Shown: piece after piece, positions 6,620-14,646 of the stretch
Numbering within the stretch: position 1 is the first letter of the stretch
Layout of the letters: each line of letters starts with the position of its first letter
IMG/VR virus record: IMGVR_UViG_3300020281_001005
Span: 1 to 43,086 of that record
Length of the DNA stretch: 43,086 nucleotides
Direction: 5' to 3' (one strand)
Source: a virus
Position numbers and translations under genes: made by a program
The notes under the pieces: generated by a model
What the model was told of the DNA's origin: nothing
Database searches by the model: none
Seen by the model: only the letters and a program-made list of their open reading frames with translations

Positions 6620-8321
6620 AAAACTTCGATATAAAAATTTTCTGAGTACAGGCAATCAATTTACTGAGATTGTATTTGATAAAAACTCATTTAATACTTT
6701 AGTTGTTGGGAATAATGGTGCTGGTAAAAGTACTATTCTCGATGCTTTAACATTTTCATTATTTGGTAAATCTTATAGGGGTGTAAGTAAGAGTCAGTTA
6801 ATTAATAGTGTTAATGAAAAAGGGACAGAGGTTGAGATTGAGTTTGAGATTGGTACAGTTCAATGGAAGGTTGTAAGATGTATTAAACCAAATAAGTTTA
6901 ATATTTTTAAGAATGATGAGATATTAAATCAAGATGCCCATGCAAATGCACAGCAGACTTGGTTAGAGAATGTAGTTCTTAAGATGAATTACAAATCATT
7001 TACACAGATTGTTATTCTTGGTAGTAGCAATTTTGTTCCTTTTATGCAACTGAGTGCTTCTAATAGAAGAGAGGTTATTGAGGATTTACTTGATATTAAA
7101 ATATTCTCTCAGATGAATTCTGTTCTTAAGGATAAGACTAAAATAGTTAAGGATGAGATTAAACAGTTAGAATATAAATTGATGACTTTGGAGGAGAAGT
7201 ATGAGATGCAGCAATCTTTTATGGATGAGATTGAGGCATTAAGTAAGAAGGATATTAGTAATAAAAAGAAGTCTATTAAGCAACTTATTAAAGAACAGGA
7301 AAATCTACTAGAAGAAGAAAAGGAATTTCAAAAGTCTTTAGAATCTAAGAATAATGAGTTAGAATCTTTTAGAGGATCAAGACAAAAACTTCGTAAGTTA
7401 GGAAACCTTAAAGGAAAAATTACTGAAAAAGTAACGACTATTACTAAAGAACATAAGTTCTTCACAGATAATGTAACATGCCCTACATGTACCCAATCCA
7501 TTGAGGAGGAGTTCAGAATAAATAAAATCAAGGATTCCCAAAATAAGGCAAAAGAGTTGCAATCGGGTTATAAAGAACTCGAAGAGGCAATTAAAGAGGA
7601 AGAGTTGAGGGAGTCCTCTTTTATTAAGATATCCGACGAGGTAACTAATCTAACGCATGGCATTTCTCAAGTTAATACCAAAATCTCTGGATTCAAAAAA
7701 CAAGTCAGAGATCTGGAACAAGAAATTCAAACTCTTACCGATCAACTTGCAGACAGAAATACTGAAAATGAAAAGTTAGCAAACTTTAAAAATCAATTTG
7801 AGATTGCCACGGCAGATGCGGATTCTAGAAAAGATGATATAATAAGGTACAACTTTATATTTGATCTCCTAAAGGATGGTGGTGTCAAAACCAAAATCAT
7901 TAGGAAGTATCTGCCTCTTATCAATCAGCAGGTAAACCGTTATCTTCAGATGATGGACTTCTACATTAACTTCTCATTAGATGAGGAATTTAATGAGTCT
8001 ATCAAATCTCCTATACATGAGGACTTCTCATATTCTTCTTTTAGTGAAGGTGAGAAGATGAGGATTGACTTGGCACTTTTGTTTACGTGGCGAGAAGTTG
8101 CTAAAATAAAGAACTCGTTGAATTGCAACCTCATCATTTTTGATGAGACATTTGATTCTTCTCTCGATGGATTTGGTACAGACGAATTCCTTCGGATCAT
8201 TCGATTTGTGGTAGAGAAGGCAAATATTTTTGTAATCTCTCATAAGGAGGGTTTACAAGATAAATTCTCAAACGTTATTCGATTTGAAAAAATTAAAGGA
8301 TTTAGTAGGATGAAATCATGA
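6606..8321 (+). CDS. 46: gp46 recombination endonuclease subunit (Rad50/SbcC-like)
   Basis: A 571-residue SMC-type ATPase partner of gp47. Walker A is GNNGAGKST (residues 35-43). Two long coiled-coil arms (about 170-285 and 305-400) flank a zinc hook CPTC (C292, C295). The ABC signature is YSSFSEGEKMRIDLAL and Walker B is LIIFDETFDSSLD. The arms are short compared with cellular Rad50, as in T4 gp46 (560 residues). The start overlaps the upstream gene by 14 nt and the stop overlaps the epimerase start by 4 nt. Confidence 0.95.
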   Translation: MITFKKLRYKNFLSTGNQFTEIVFDKNSFNTLVVGNNGAGKSTILDALTFSLFGKSYRGVSKSQLINSVNEKGTEVEIEFEIGTVQWKVVRCIKPNKFNIFKNDEILNQDAHANAQQTWLENVVLKMNYKSFTQIVILGSSNFVPFMQLSASNRREVIEDLLDIKIFSQMNSVLKDKTKIVKDEIKQLEYKLMTLEEKYEMQQSFMDEIEALSKKDISNKKKSIKQLIKEQENLLEEEKEFQKSLESKNNELESFRGSRQKLRKLGNLKGKITEKVTTITKEHKFFTDNVTCPTCTQSIEEEFRINKIKDSQNKAKELQSGYKELEEAIKEEELRESSFIKISDEVTNLTHGISQVNTKISGFKKQVRDLEQEIQTLTDQLADRNTENEKLANFKNQFEIATADADSRKDDIIRYNFIFDLLKDGGVKTKIIRKYLPLINQQVNRYLQMMDFYINFSLDEEFNESIKSPIHEDFSYSSFSEGEKMRIDLALLFTWREVAKIKNSLNCNLIIFDETFDSSLDGFGTDEFLRIIRFVVEKANIFVISHKEGLQDKFSNVIRFEKIKGFSRMKS

Positions 8322-9229
8322 CAAGATCATTAGTAACAGGAGGAGCAGGATTCATAGGATCAAACCTTGTAGATAAACTGCTTGCAGAAGGACATGAGGT
8401 AGTTGTAATTGACAATGAGTATTCTGATGCTCATGATCAGTTCTACTGGAATGATAGAGCAGAGAATCATAAGTTTGATATATGCGACTATGAGAATACA
8501 CGACCATTATATGATGGTGTTGATTACGTATTTCATATTGCAGCAGAAGCAAGAATTCAACCAGCAATTGAGAATCCTATAAGAGCAGTTCAGATTAACT
8601 GTGTAGGTACTACAACAGTATTACAATGTTCTAGGGAAGCAGGTGTTAAGAAAGTGATGTATTCATCTACATCATCTGCTTATGGTATGGGTAAGATACC
8701 AAATGCTGAATGTCATCCAGAAGATTGTTTAAATCCTTATTCAGTATCTAAGGTTGCTGGTGAGAAGTTGTGTAAGATGTATACAGATCTATTTGGTCTT
8801 AAGACAGTTATCTTTAGATACTTTAATGTCTATGGTGAGCGTCAACCATTAAGAGGACAGTATGCTCCTGTTATTGGTATCTTCTTACGTCAAAGAGCAG
8901 CAGGTGAGAAGTTAACTGTTGTTGGTGATGGTGAACAACGTAGAGATTTTACACATGTGTCTGATGTAGTTCATGCAAATTATCTTGCTGCTGTTACAGA
9001 CATTAAAGATGAGGATTATGGTGAAGTTTATAATGTAGGTAATGGTACAAACTATTCTGTTAATCAAGTCGCAAGAATGGTTACATGCCTAGATAGTAGA
9101 ATCACATATATTCCAGAGAGAATTGGTGAAGCAAGAGAAACACTTGCTCAGAATACTTTACTCAAGTTAATCTTTGGTTGGAGACCAACTGTAGATCTGG
9201 AGGATTGGATCAATGGACAAACCAATTGA
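8318..9229 (+). CDS. NAD-dependent sugar-nucleotide epimerase/dehydratase
   Basis: A 303-residue extended short-chain dehydrogenase. The NAD motif TGGAGFIGSNLVD (GxxGxxG) is at residues 7-19, Ser-rich SSTSSAYG is in the active-site region, and the catalytic pair is YSVSKVAGEK (YxxxK). Later motifs are FRYFNVYGERQ and RRDFTHVSDVV, typical of UDP-glucose 4-epimerase/UDP-glucuronate epimerase relatives. It would interconvert NDP-sugars for glycan synthesis, perhaps feeding the glycosyltransferase island at 30-38 kb. It overlaps gp46 by 4 nt, so a sugar gene is embedded in the recombination operon. The substrate cannot be fixed from sequence alone. Confidence 0.9.
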   Translation: MTRSLVTGGAGFIGSNLVDKLLAEGHEVVVIDNEYSDAHDQFYWNDRAENHKFDICDYENTRPLYDGVDYVFHIAAEARIQPAIENPIRAVQINCVGTTTVLQCSREAGVKKVMYSSTSSAYGMGKIPNAECHPEDCLNPYSVSKVAGEKLCKMYTDLFGLKTVIFRYFNVYGERQPLRGQYAPVIGIFLRQRAAGEKLTVVGDGEQRRDFTHVSDVVHANYLAAVTDIKDEDYGEVYNVGNGTNYSVNQVARMVTCLDSRITYIPERIGEARETLAQNTLLKLIFGWRPTVDLEDWINGQTN

Positions 9230-9443
9230 TGATTCCAATTGGAGAGAGGATTTTAAAGGATACACTTCTAACAAACTTCAGTTAGATCTTCTTGAAAATG
9301 GTCCTAAGAGTCTTTCTCAATCTTGGATAATGCAAGCTATGTACAACAAATGGAAGAAGATTCATGGTATAGTAGAACCTGAACCTCCTGATTGTTCATC
9401 CAATCTTAAGGACTCACTTAAAAAGTTCGATGAAATTACCTAA
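9213..9443 (+). CDS. small conserved-type protein, unknown function
   Basis: A 76-residue soluble protein starting inside the end of the epimerase gene (17-nt overlap). It is rich in Trp, Lys and Ser (DDSNWREDFKGYTSNK, ISQSW-like LSQSWIMQAMYNKWKKIHG) and Pro-rich near EPEPPDCSS. No domain is recognised. The tight overlap with the genes on both sides supports translation. Confidence 0.6.
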   Translation: MDKPIDDSNWREDFKGYTSNKLQLDLLENGPKSLSQSWIMQAMYNKWKKIHGIVEPEPPDCSSNLKDSLKKFDEIT

Positions 9444-9615
9444 CTGGCAGCACAATTCGGGCAAAGAACCGAAGCGAACGCTTAAACCTCAAGCGTTGCG
9501 TAGTGCAAGAGAAAGACGTAGACAATTAAAAAAGCGTCTACTTATGACCTCTTCCCCACGGAAGGGGTTTTATAATGTGTATAACAAGTTAAAAAGTCTA
9601 TGTCTGTCAATTTAG
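9430..9615 (+). CDS. small basic protein (uncertain 3' half)
   Basis: A 61-residue ORF overlapping the previous stop by 14 nt. Its first 37 residues are strongly basic and protein-like (KEPKRTLKPQALRSARERRRQLKKRL), suggesting nucleic-acid binding. The rest of the reading frame runs through a good intrinsic terminator hairpin (9546-9569) and a TATAAT (9571-9576), ending inside the next gene. A functional product may therefore come only from transcripts that read through, or the frame may be fortuitous. No known family is recognised. Confidence 0.4.
   Translation: MKLPNWQHNSGKEPKRTLKPQALRSARERRRQLKKRLLMTSSPRKGFYNVYNKLKSLCLSI
9546..9571 (+). terminator. intrinsic terminator hairpin
   Basis: ACCTCTTCC (9547-9555) pairs with GGAAGGGGT (9560-9568) around a CCAC loop, with one U-G pair at 9550/9565, followed by TTTT. 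It closes the uvsY-to-epimerase transcription block before the zincin-VWA gene. The T-run directly merges into the TATAAT at 9571-9576. Confidence 0.65.
9571..9576 (+). promoter_or_regulatory. -10 box (TATAAT) before the zincin-VWA gene
   Basis: A perfect TATAAT begins in the T-run of the preceding terminator and ends 23 nt before ATG 9600, the same spacing as the gp55 promoter. No convincing -35 hexamer is seen 16-18 nt upstream, because the hairpin occupies that place. An activator-dependent or weak promoter is possible. Confidence 0.5.
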
Positions 9616-11894
9616 AAATCAAAGGAACTCTAGCAAAATTACTTGCTACAGAAGATCTAATCATCGAGAATAAACAAGTAGAGACAGCATGCTTTAATGT
9701 ACAGACTCGTGTACTAACACTTCCTATGTGGGAAAGAGCAGATGAGATTGTTTATGATATGTTGGTTGGTCATGAAGTAGGACATGCACTATTCACACCT
9801 AATAGAGATCCAAAAAAAGGTATTCCTCAGTCATTTATTAATGTTACAGAAGATGCTCGTATTGAGAAGTTAATGAAGCGTAAGTATCTTGGACTTGGAA
9901 GGACTTTTTATAATGCATATCAAACAATGTTCCAAGATGATTTCTTTGAATTGGATGGTGAAGATATTGATGCACTTAGTCTTGCTGATAAAATAAATCT
10001 ACACTATAAAGTTGGTGCATTTTTGGCAATAACATTTAACGAAGAAGAGCAAAAGATTGTTGAACTTATTGGTGATGCTGAGACTTTTGAAGATGCAGAA
10101 AATGCAGCAGAGGTTCTATACAAGTATTGTAAAGATCATCAGGAAGATACTGAAGATGAAGGTGAGAAAATAAGTATAGAATCAATGTCTCTTGAAGCAG
10201 ATATTGAAAAGTTTGAAAAGGAGAAGGAAGAAAAGACAGGTGATTCTGGAGAAGATAATGCTGAGAATAAGCAAGAGGAAGGAGATGTAAAAGAAGGTCG
10301 TCCTGACCTAGGTACAGATGATACAGAGTATCCTTTAGAAGATCTTAGTGAAGGTAGAGGAAAGGAATCAGATCAAAAACCAGAAGAAAAAGTGGAGGCT
10401 TTGCTGGAACACATGAGTAGTGGTGCTTCTTTACAAAATGCTGAAGGGGAACCACGAGTTCAAACTGATGATATGCTAAAGCAAAAGATTAGAGATCTTA
10501 TATCAAATGATGCAATGCCTAATGAGTATCTTGAAATACCTGATGTAAATCTTGATACTATTATTAATTCTAACGAAGAAGTTCATTCTTATATTAAAAA
10601 GGAATGGGCAGTTTGGGAAGAAGCAGTAAAAAAAGAAAATGAAGATTTGGGTATAAGTTCAAGAGATAGTTATTTTAGAAATCCACAGATAACTTTTGAA
10701 TCTGTAGATAAGGAATTTGCAAAATTAAAGAATGATTCTAAAAAAGCAGTTAACTATCTTGTTAAAGAATTTGAGATGAAGAAAGCAGCATCTGCATATG
10801 CTCGTGCTGCTACCTCTAAGACTGGTGTATTAGATACAGGTAAACTTCACACATATAAGTTTAATGATGACCTATTCAAAAAGGTTACAACATTCCAAGA
10901 AGGTCAAAGTCATGGACTAATATTCGTACTTGATTGGTCTGGATCTATGAATAATGTTTTGAGAGATACTTTAAAACAACTATACAATCTAATTTGGTTT
11001 TGTAAAAAGGTTAATATTCCATTCAAGGTATATGCTTTTACATATGAGTATAATCGTCTTGAGTATGATCCTATTACTCATAGACCAATAGAGGTTCAAT
11101 CTCATTACACTCCAGAAGATGGGCAACTTGTAGTTGAAGATAGATTTAGTTTGATGGAGTTCTTTACTAGCAATAGTCGTCCTAAGGATTTAGAAGAACA
11201 GATGAAAAATATTTGGAGAATTGCTTGTGCCTTTAGAGAATATGGAACATACCCAATTCCACCTAGGATGAATCTATCTGGAACACCATTGAATGAGACT
11301 GTAATTGCTCTCAATAAAATTATTCCACTATTCCAAAAAGAGTGTGGAATGGAGAAGGTACAATGTGTGATTTTGACTGATGGTGAGACACATCATTTGC
11401 CACGTCATAAGTTAGTTCAAAGACATTGGGAACCAGAACCATTCATGGGGCAAAATAATCTTAATGCCCATAGAGATTATCTTCGCAATCGTAAGACTGG
11501 TAGAACTTATAAGGTTCCACCTCGTTATCATGAGTTTACTCAACTCTTACTTAAGTATGTTAATGACATCCATCCTAATGTTAATTTTATTGGTATTAGA
11601 GTTATGCCTAGTAGGGATGCTAATTACTTCATTAATCGTTATTGTGGTTATGATGGTGCAGACTATGATAAAGCAAAAAAACAATGGAAGAAGTTTAAGA
11701 GTTGTTCTCTTCCAGTAGATGGATATAAAAAATATATTGGAATGTCAAGTGGTGCTATGGCATCAGATGATATGGAATATGTTGTTCCAGAACAAGCAAC
11801 AAAGTCTCAATTAAAGAGTTATTTCAACCGTTCTCTTAAGGATAAGCAACTAAATAAAAAGGTACTTAGTGAGTTTGTAGAACTCATCGCATAA
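9600..11894 (+). CDS. zincin-like plus VWA-domain protein (CobT-like)
   Basis: A 764-residue protein. The N-terminal part carries HEVGH (residues 58-62), an HExxH zinc-peptidase motif, followed by NVTEDARIEKLM, whose EDARIE could supply a third ligand. A long acidic low-complexity linker (about 180-270) leads to a von Willebrand A domain with an intact MIDAS: DWSGSM (D445), the SGTP threonine (T562) and LTDGE (D594). Cyanophage copies are often named CobT after the cobaltochelatase subunit, but the HExxH domain is not part of classical CobT. With the AAA+ ATPase at 12078 it forms a MoxR/VWA-type pair, a system usually used for metal insertion or protein-complex remodelling. The substrate is unknown. 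Confidence 0.8.
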   Translation: MSVNLEIKGTLAKLLATEDLIIENKQVETACFNVQTRVLTLPMWERADEIVYDMLVGHEVGHALFTPNRDPKKGIPQSFINVTEDARIEKLMKRKYLGLGRTFYNAYQTMFQDDFFELDGEDIDALSLADKINLHYKVGAFLAITFNEEEQKIVELIGDAETFEDAENAAEVLYKYCKDHQEDTEDEGEKISIESMSLEADIEKFEKEKEEKTGDSGEDNAENKQEEGDVKEGRPDLGTDDTEYPLEDLSEGRGKESDQKPEEKVEALLEHMSSGASLQNAEGEPRVQTDDMLKQKIRDLISNDAMPNEYLEIPDVNLDTIINSNEEVHSYIKKEWAVWEEAVKKENEDLGISSRDSYFRNPQITFESVDKEFAKLKNDSKKAVNYLVKEFEMKKAASAYARAATSKTGVLDTGKLHTYKFNDDLFKKVTTFQEGQSHGLIFVLDWSGSMNNVLRDTLKQLYNLIWFCKKVNIPFKVYAFTYEYNRLEYDPITHRPIEVQSHYTPEDGQLVVEDRFSLMEFFTSNSRPKDLEEQMKNIWRIACAFREYGTYPIPPRMNLSGTPLNETVIALNKIIPLFQKECGMEKVQCVILTDGETHHLPRHKLVQRHWEPEPFMGQNNLNAHRDYLRNRKTGRTYKVPPRYHEFTQLLLKYVNDIHPNVNFIGIRVMPSRDANYFINRYCGYDGADYDKAKKQWKKFKSCSLPVDGYKKYIGMSSGAMASDDMEYVVPEQATKSQLKSYFNRSLKDKQLNKKVLSEFVELIA

Positions 11895-12043
11895 TGCTTA
11901 CGAGACACGAATGGGATATGATTGCTAGGTGTGTGCATTGTCACCCATCTAGTATTACTGCTGAAGAAGCAGATGATCTTATAAAAAAATTAGCAGAGAC
12001 AGTTAAAGAACTGGAACAGTTAAAAGGGTTAAGTATTAAATAG
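11894..12043 (+). CDS. 49-residue ORF between the VWA and MoxR-type genes
   Basis: Starts at ATG 11894, sharing the A of the upstream TAA (TAATG coupling), and ends at TAG 12041-12043. The product begins MLTRHEWDMIARCVHCHP (Cys/His-rich) and ends with an amphipathic helix (AEEADDLIKKLAETVKELEQL). It could bind a metal through CVHCH or form a coiled coil. Its position between two partner genes suggests a small adaptor, but nothing in the sequence proves this. Confidence 0.6.
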   Translation: MLTRHEWDMIARCVHCHPSSITAEEADDLIKKLAETVKELEQLKGLSIK

Positions 12044-12047
12044 CGTA

Positions 12048-12053
12048 TATAAT
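12048..12053 (+). promoter_or_regulatory. -10 box (TATAAT) before the cobS-like gene
   Basis: TATAAT lies in the 34-nt gap before ATG 12078, 24 nt upstream of it. The -35 region (AGGGTT with a 17-nt spacer) is a poor match, so a weak or activator-dependent promoter is implied. The spacing to the start codon matches the other gaps in this half of the window. Confidence 0.45.
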
Positions 12054-12077
12054 AGAATTACTGAACAACATTACATT

Positions 12078-13217
12078 ATGGCCTTTGAAATTAAAATGAC
12101 TAAAGAACAAGTCATTGATGGTTTAAAAACCGATTATGGTACAGAGATTACCACTAACGACATTAAAGTATTTTGCGTTAAGAATGATATTGGTTATCAA
12201 ACTGTCACCAAAAAAATTCAAGAATTTAAAGTTACCAAAGGCAAATGGAATTTGGAAGTAACTACTCAAGTTGTTGAAGATCTAAATCAATCTTATCAAG
12301 CACCAGCAGCAATGCCAGCAGTCGAACAAAATTTAATCCCTGATAAGGATGCTACATTTGTTAAATTTGGACCTTTTACAGATGTTAAGAAAATCATTGG
12401 TTCTAAATTATTCTACCCATCTTTTATTACTGGACTATCTGGTAATGGTAAGACATTTAGTGTAGAACAAGCATGTGCTCAATTAAATAGGGAGTTAATT
12501 CGTGTCAACATCACAATCGAAACGGACGAAGATGATCTCATTGGTGGTTTCCGTCTTATTAATGGCAGTACTGTTTGGCACAACGGTCCTGTTATCGAAG
12601 CACTACAAAGAGGGGCAGTCCTGCTTTTGGACGAAGTTGATCTTGCCTCTAACAAGATCTTGTGCCTCCAGTCAATCCTAGAAGGTAAGGGAGTATTCGT
12701 TAAAAAGATTGGTAAGTTTATCAAACCTGCTCATGGATTTAACGTAATCGCTACTGCTAATACCAAAGGTAAGGGATCTGAGGATGGAAGATTTATTGGA
12801 ACTAATGTTCTTAATGAAGCATTCTTGGAGAGATTCTGTGTAACCTTTGAGCAACAGTATCCTAATCCTGTTACTGAGCATAAGATCCTTACTGCAAAGG
12901 CAGTAGAAGTTGGTATCCAACTATTAGATACTAGAGAACCATGTGAGAATACTGTGTTCTGTAAGCGTCTTGTAGACTGGGCAGACATCATCCGTAAGAC
13001 ATTCTTTGATGGTGGTATAGATGAAGTTATATCAACTCGTCGTTTGACACACATTATTAGAGCGTATAGTATCTTTAATAACAAAGAGAAAGCAATCAAG
13101 ATGTGTCTTAATAGGTTTGATGATGAGACCAAGCAGTCCTTCATGGAACTCTATGACAAAGTTGACCCTGATTTTGTACCAGCAGAAGATGGACAAGAAG
13201 AGGAATCCTTGGTATAA
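12078..13217 (+). CDS. cobS: MoxR/CobS-type AAA+ ATPase
   Basis: A 379-residue AAA+ protein of the kind annotated as CobS in cyanophages. Residues 1-80 form a helical N-terminal region. The ATPase core has Walker A GLSGNGKTF (about 118-126), Walker B AVLLLDEVDLAS, the sensor 1 segment FNVIATANT, and the arginine-finger region with NEAFLERFCVTFE, followed by the C-terminal lid STRRLTHIIRAYSIF. In cobaltochelatase, CobS and CobT power cobalt insertion, but phages lack the rest of the pathway, so a chaperone-like role with the zincin-VWA protein at 9600 is as likely. It ends next to the TATAAT at 13213. Confidence 0.88.
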   Translation: MAFEIKMTKEQVIDGLKTDYGTEITTNDIKVFCVKNDIGYQTVTKKIQEFKVTKGKWNLEVTTQVVEDLNQSYQAPAAMPAVEQNLIPDKDATFVKFGPFTDVKKIIGSKLFYPSFITGLSGNGKTFSVEQACAQLNRELIRVNITIETDEDDLIGGFRLINGSTVWHNGPVIEALQRGAVLLLDEVDLASNKILCLQSILEGKGVFVKKIGKFIKPAHGFNVIATANTKGKGSEDGRFIGTNVLNEAFLERFCVTFEQQYPNPVTEHKILTAKAVEVGIQLLDTREPCENTVFCKRLVDWADIIRKTFFDGGIDEVISTRRLTHIIRAYSIFNNKEKAIKMCLNRFDDETKQSFMELYDKVDPDFVPAEDGQEEESLV

Positions 13218-13218
13218 T
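13190..13218 (+). promoter_or_regulatory. possible promoter at the 3' end of cobS
   Basis: TGGACA (13190-13195, five of six matches to TTGACA) is 17 nt from TATAAT (13213-13218), which overlaps the cobS stop codon; TGG precedes it, an extended -10 element. The predicted start (about 13225) would fall within the AGGAG ribosome-binding site of the next gene (13222-13226), which argues against a simple leadered transcript. It could be coincidental. Confidence 0.35.
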
Positions 13219-13232
13219 ATTAGGAGAAAAGT

Positions 13233-13994
13233 ATGACTTCTACTATGGGTGACGAGAATAGAGTGACACCTCAAGAGAGTGATGAGTATGATCCAAAACC
13301 TGAATCAACTACCATCACTCCTCAAGAGAGTGATGAGTATGATCTAATTAATCCTGAACCAAAGCATTCTAAGTATTGGTATGATTATGATAGGAATGAT
13401 CCTGATAGACCAAATCCATTCCCTACTGATCCTCTAGCAGATAATGATGATCAAATAGCACATCATATTAATCTTGATTATGCTAGTGCAGTTGACTTCC
13501 AAGTAGATAACATGGTTGGGGCAGCAGAGGAGATCAAAATTGATACTGGTATTGGTTCTGATGTTGTTACTTTTGGAGCAGTACCAGATTGGGGTGATGA
13601 TACCAGTATTACTGGTAATCCCCTTGCTTCTCCAGATACTATAACATTTGCTGATGCTCACGATCCAAAACCTACACCAAATCTTGACTTTAAATCTCAA
13701 AAGTATCAAGAAGATTTAGGTATTGCAGATCTTAAAGATTACGTTGCTTCTACTTATAGAGGGCATTACACAAACAAAAATTCAGATACTCAAACTCTTG
13801 ATCTTATTCACTCTGTAGGTGATGCAGAATCATTCTGTCGATCTAATGCAATTAAGTATTTGAGTCGCTATGATAAGAAGGGGACTGCAAAGCAAGACAT
13901 CCTAAAAGCAATGCATTATTGCTTACTCCTTTATTACTTTAGTGGCAACACTAAAGAACCTGATTACACTAATACTCGTTATGAAACTTTCTGA
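13233..13994 (+). CDS. DUF3310-domain protein with acidic repeat N terminus
   Basis: A 253-residue protein with a good AGGAG site (13222-13226). Residues 1-170 are acidic, Pro/Asp-rich and probably disordered. They begin with two copies of TPQESDEYD, encoded by a direct DNA repeat. The C-terminal 70 residues (TLDLIHSVGDAESFCRSNAIKYLSRYDKKG followed by DILKAMHYCLLLYY) match the DUF3310 pattern found in many phage proteins. DUF3310 has no firmly established activity. The gene overlaps the sliding-clamp start by 14 nt. Confidence 0.75.
   Translation: MTSTMGDENRVTPQESDEYDPKPESTTITPQESDEYDLINPEPKHSKYWYDYDRNDPDRPNPFPTDPLADNDDQIAHHINLDYASAVDFQVDNMVGAAEEIKIDTGIGSDVVTFGAVPDWGDDTSITGNPLASPDTITFADAHDPKPTPNLDFKSQKYQEDLGIADLKDYVASTYRGHYTNKNSDTQTLDLIHSVGDAESFCRSNAIKYLSRYDKKGTAKQDILKAMHYCLLLYYFSGNTKEPDYTNTRYETF
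13269..13344 (+). repeat. 25-bp direct repeat pair, period 51 bp
   Basis: Two identical 25-bp copies beginning CCTCAAGAGAGTGATGAG lie at 13269-13293 and 13320-13344, 51 bp (17 codons) apart and in frame. They encode the duplicated PQESDEYD in the N terminus of the DUF3310 protein. Exact DNA identity suggests a recent tandem duplication or selection on the DNA or peptide sequence. Confidence 0.8.
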
Positions 13995-14646
13995 TAAAAC
14001 TGTTAATTTACTGAAGAATTTTAGCAACATCAATCAATCTATTCTTTTTAAAGAGGGTAGTAAACTTCGCACTATTTCTGTAATGAAGAATATTCTTGCA
14101 GAAGCAGAAGTCAATGAATCATTTCCAAAAGATTTTGGAATTTATGATTTGAATCAATTCCTTAATGGTATGGGATTGCATCAGAATCCAGATTTAGATT
14201 TTGAGAATGAAGGTCATGTTGTTATCAAAGAAGGTAGGATGAGATCCAAATACTTCTTTGCTGATCCTAGTGTAATAGTTACACCTCCAGATAAGAATTT
14301 AGATCTTCCTAGTGAGGATGTATCTTTTGAATTAAATACACAACAGTTAGATCGTTTGCTTAAAGCAGCAGGGATTTATCAGTTACCTGATTTATCTGTT
14401 ATTGGTAAAGCAGGTGTGGTTAAGATTCTTGTACGAGATAAGAAGAATGATACTTCTAATGACTTTGCTATCACAGTTGGTGAGACAGATAAAGAGTTTG
14501 TATTTAACTTTAAAGTAGAGAATATTAAGATTATACCTGGTACATATGATGTTGTTGTATCTCAAAAACTATTGTCTAGATTTAAGTGTAAGGATTATGA
14601 ACTTACATACTTTATTGCACTAGAACCTGATTCATCCTTCCAGTAA
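13981..14646 (+). CDS. 45: sliding clamp gp45
   Basis: A 221-residue homologue of the T4 processivity clamp (228 residues in T4), a trimeric ring that tethers gp43 and activates late transcription with gp55. Recognisable regions include MKLSDKTVNLLKNFSNINQS, ILAEAEVNESFPKDFGIYDLNQFL, and the C-terminal GTYDVVVSQKLLSRFK..DYELTYFIALEPDSSF. I place the start at ATG 13981, inside the end of the DUF3310 gene, rather than at the upstream GTG. The stop overlaps the methyltransferase start by one base. Confidence 0.92.
   Translation: MKLSDKTVNLLKNFSNINQSILFKEGSKLRTISVMKNILAEAEVNESFPKDFGIYDLNQFLNGMGLHQNPDLDFENEGHVVIKEGRMRSKYFFADPSVIVTPPDKNLDLPSEDVSFELNTQQLDRLLKAAGIYQLPDLSVIGKAGVVKILVRDKKNDTSNDFAITVGETDKEFVFNFKVENIKIIPGTYDVVVSQKLLSRFKCKDYELTYFIALEPDSSFQ

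Noticed and set aside
9600-13217. Genuine cobalamin cobaltochelatase (CobST)
   Set aside because: No CobN or other cobalamin gene is seen here, and the VWA protein carries an HExxH domain absent from CobT, so only the fold relationship is accepted.
13942-13980. GTG-initiated extension of gp45
   Set aside because: The clamp family begins at MKLSDKTV (ATG 13981); the extension has no similarity or good ribosome-binding site.
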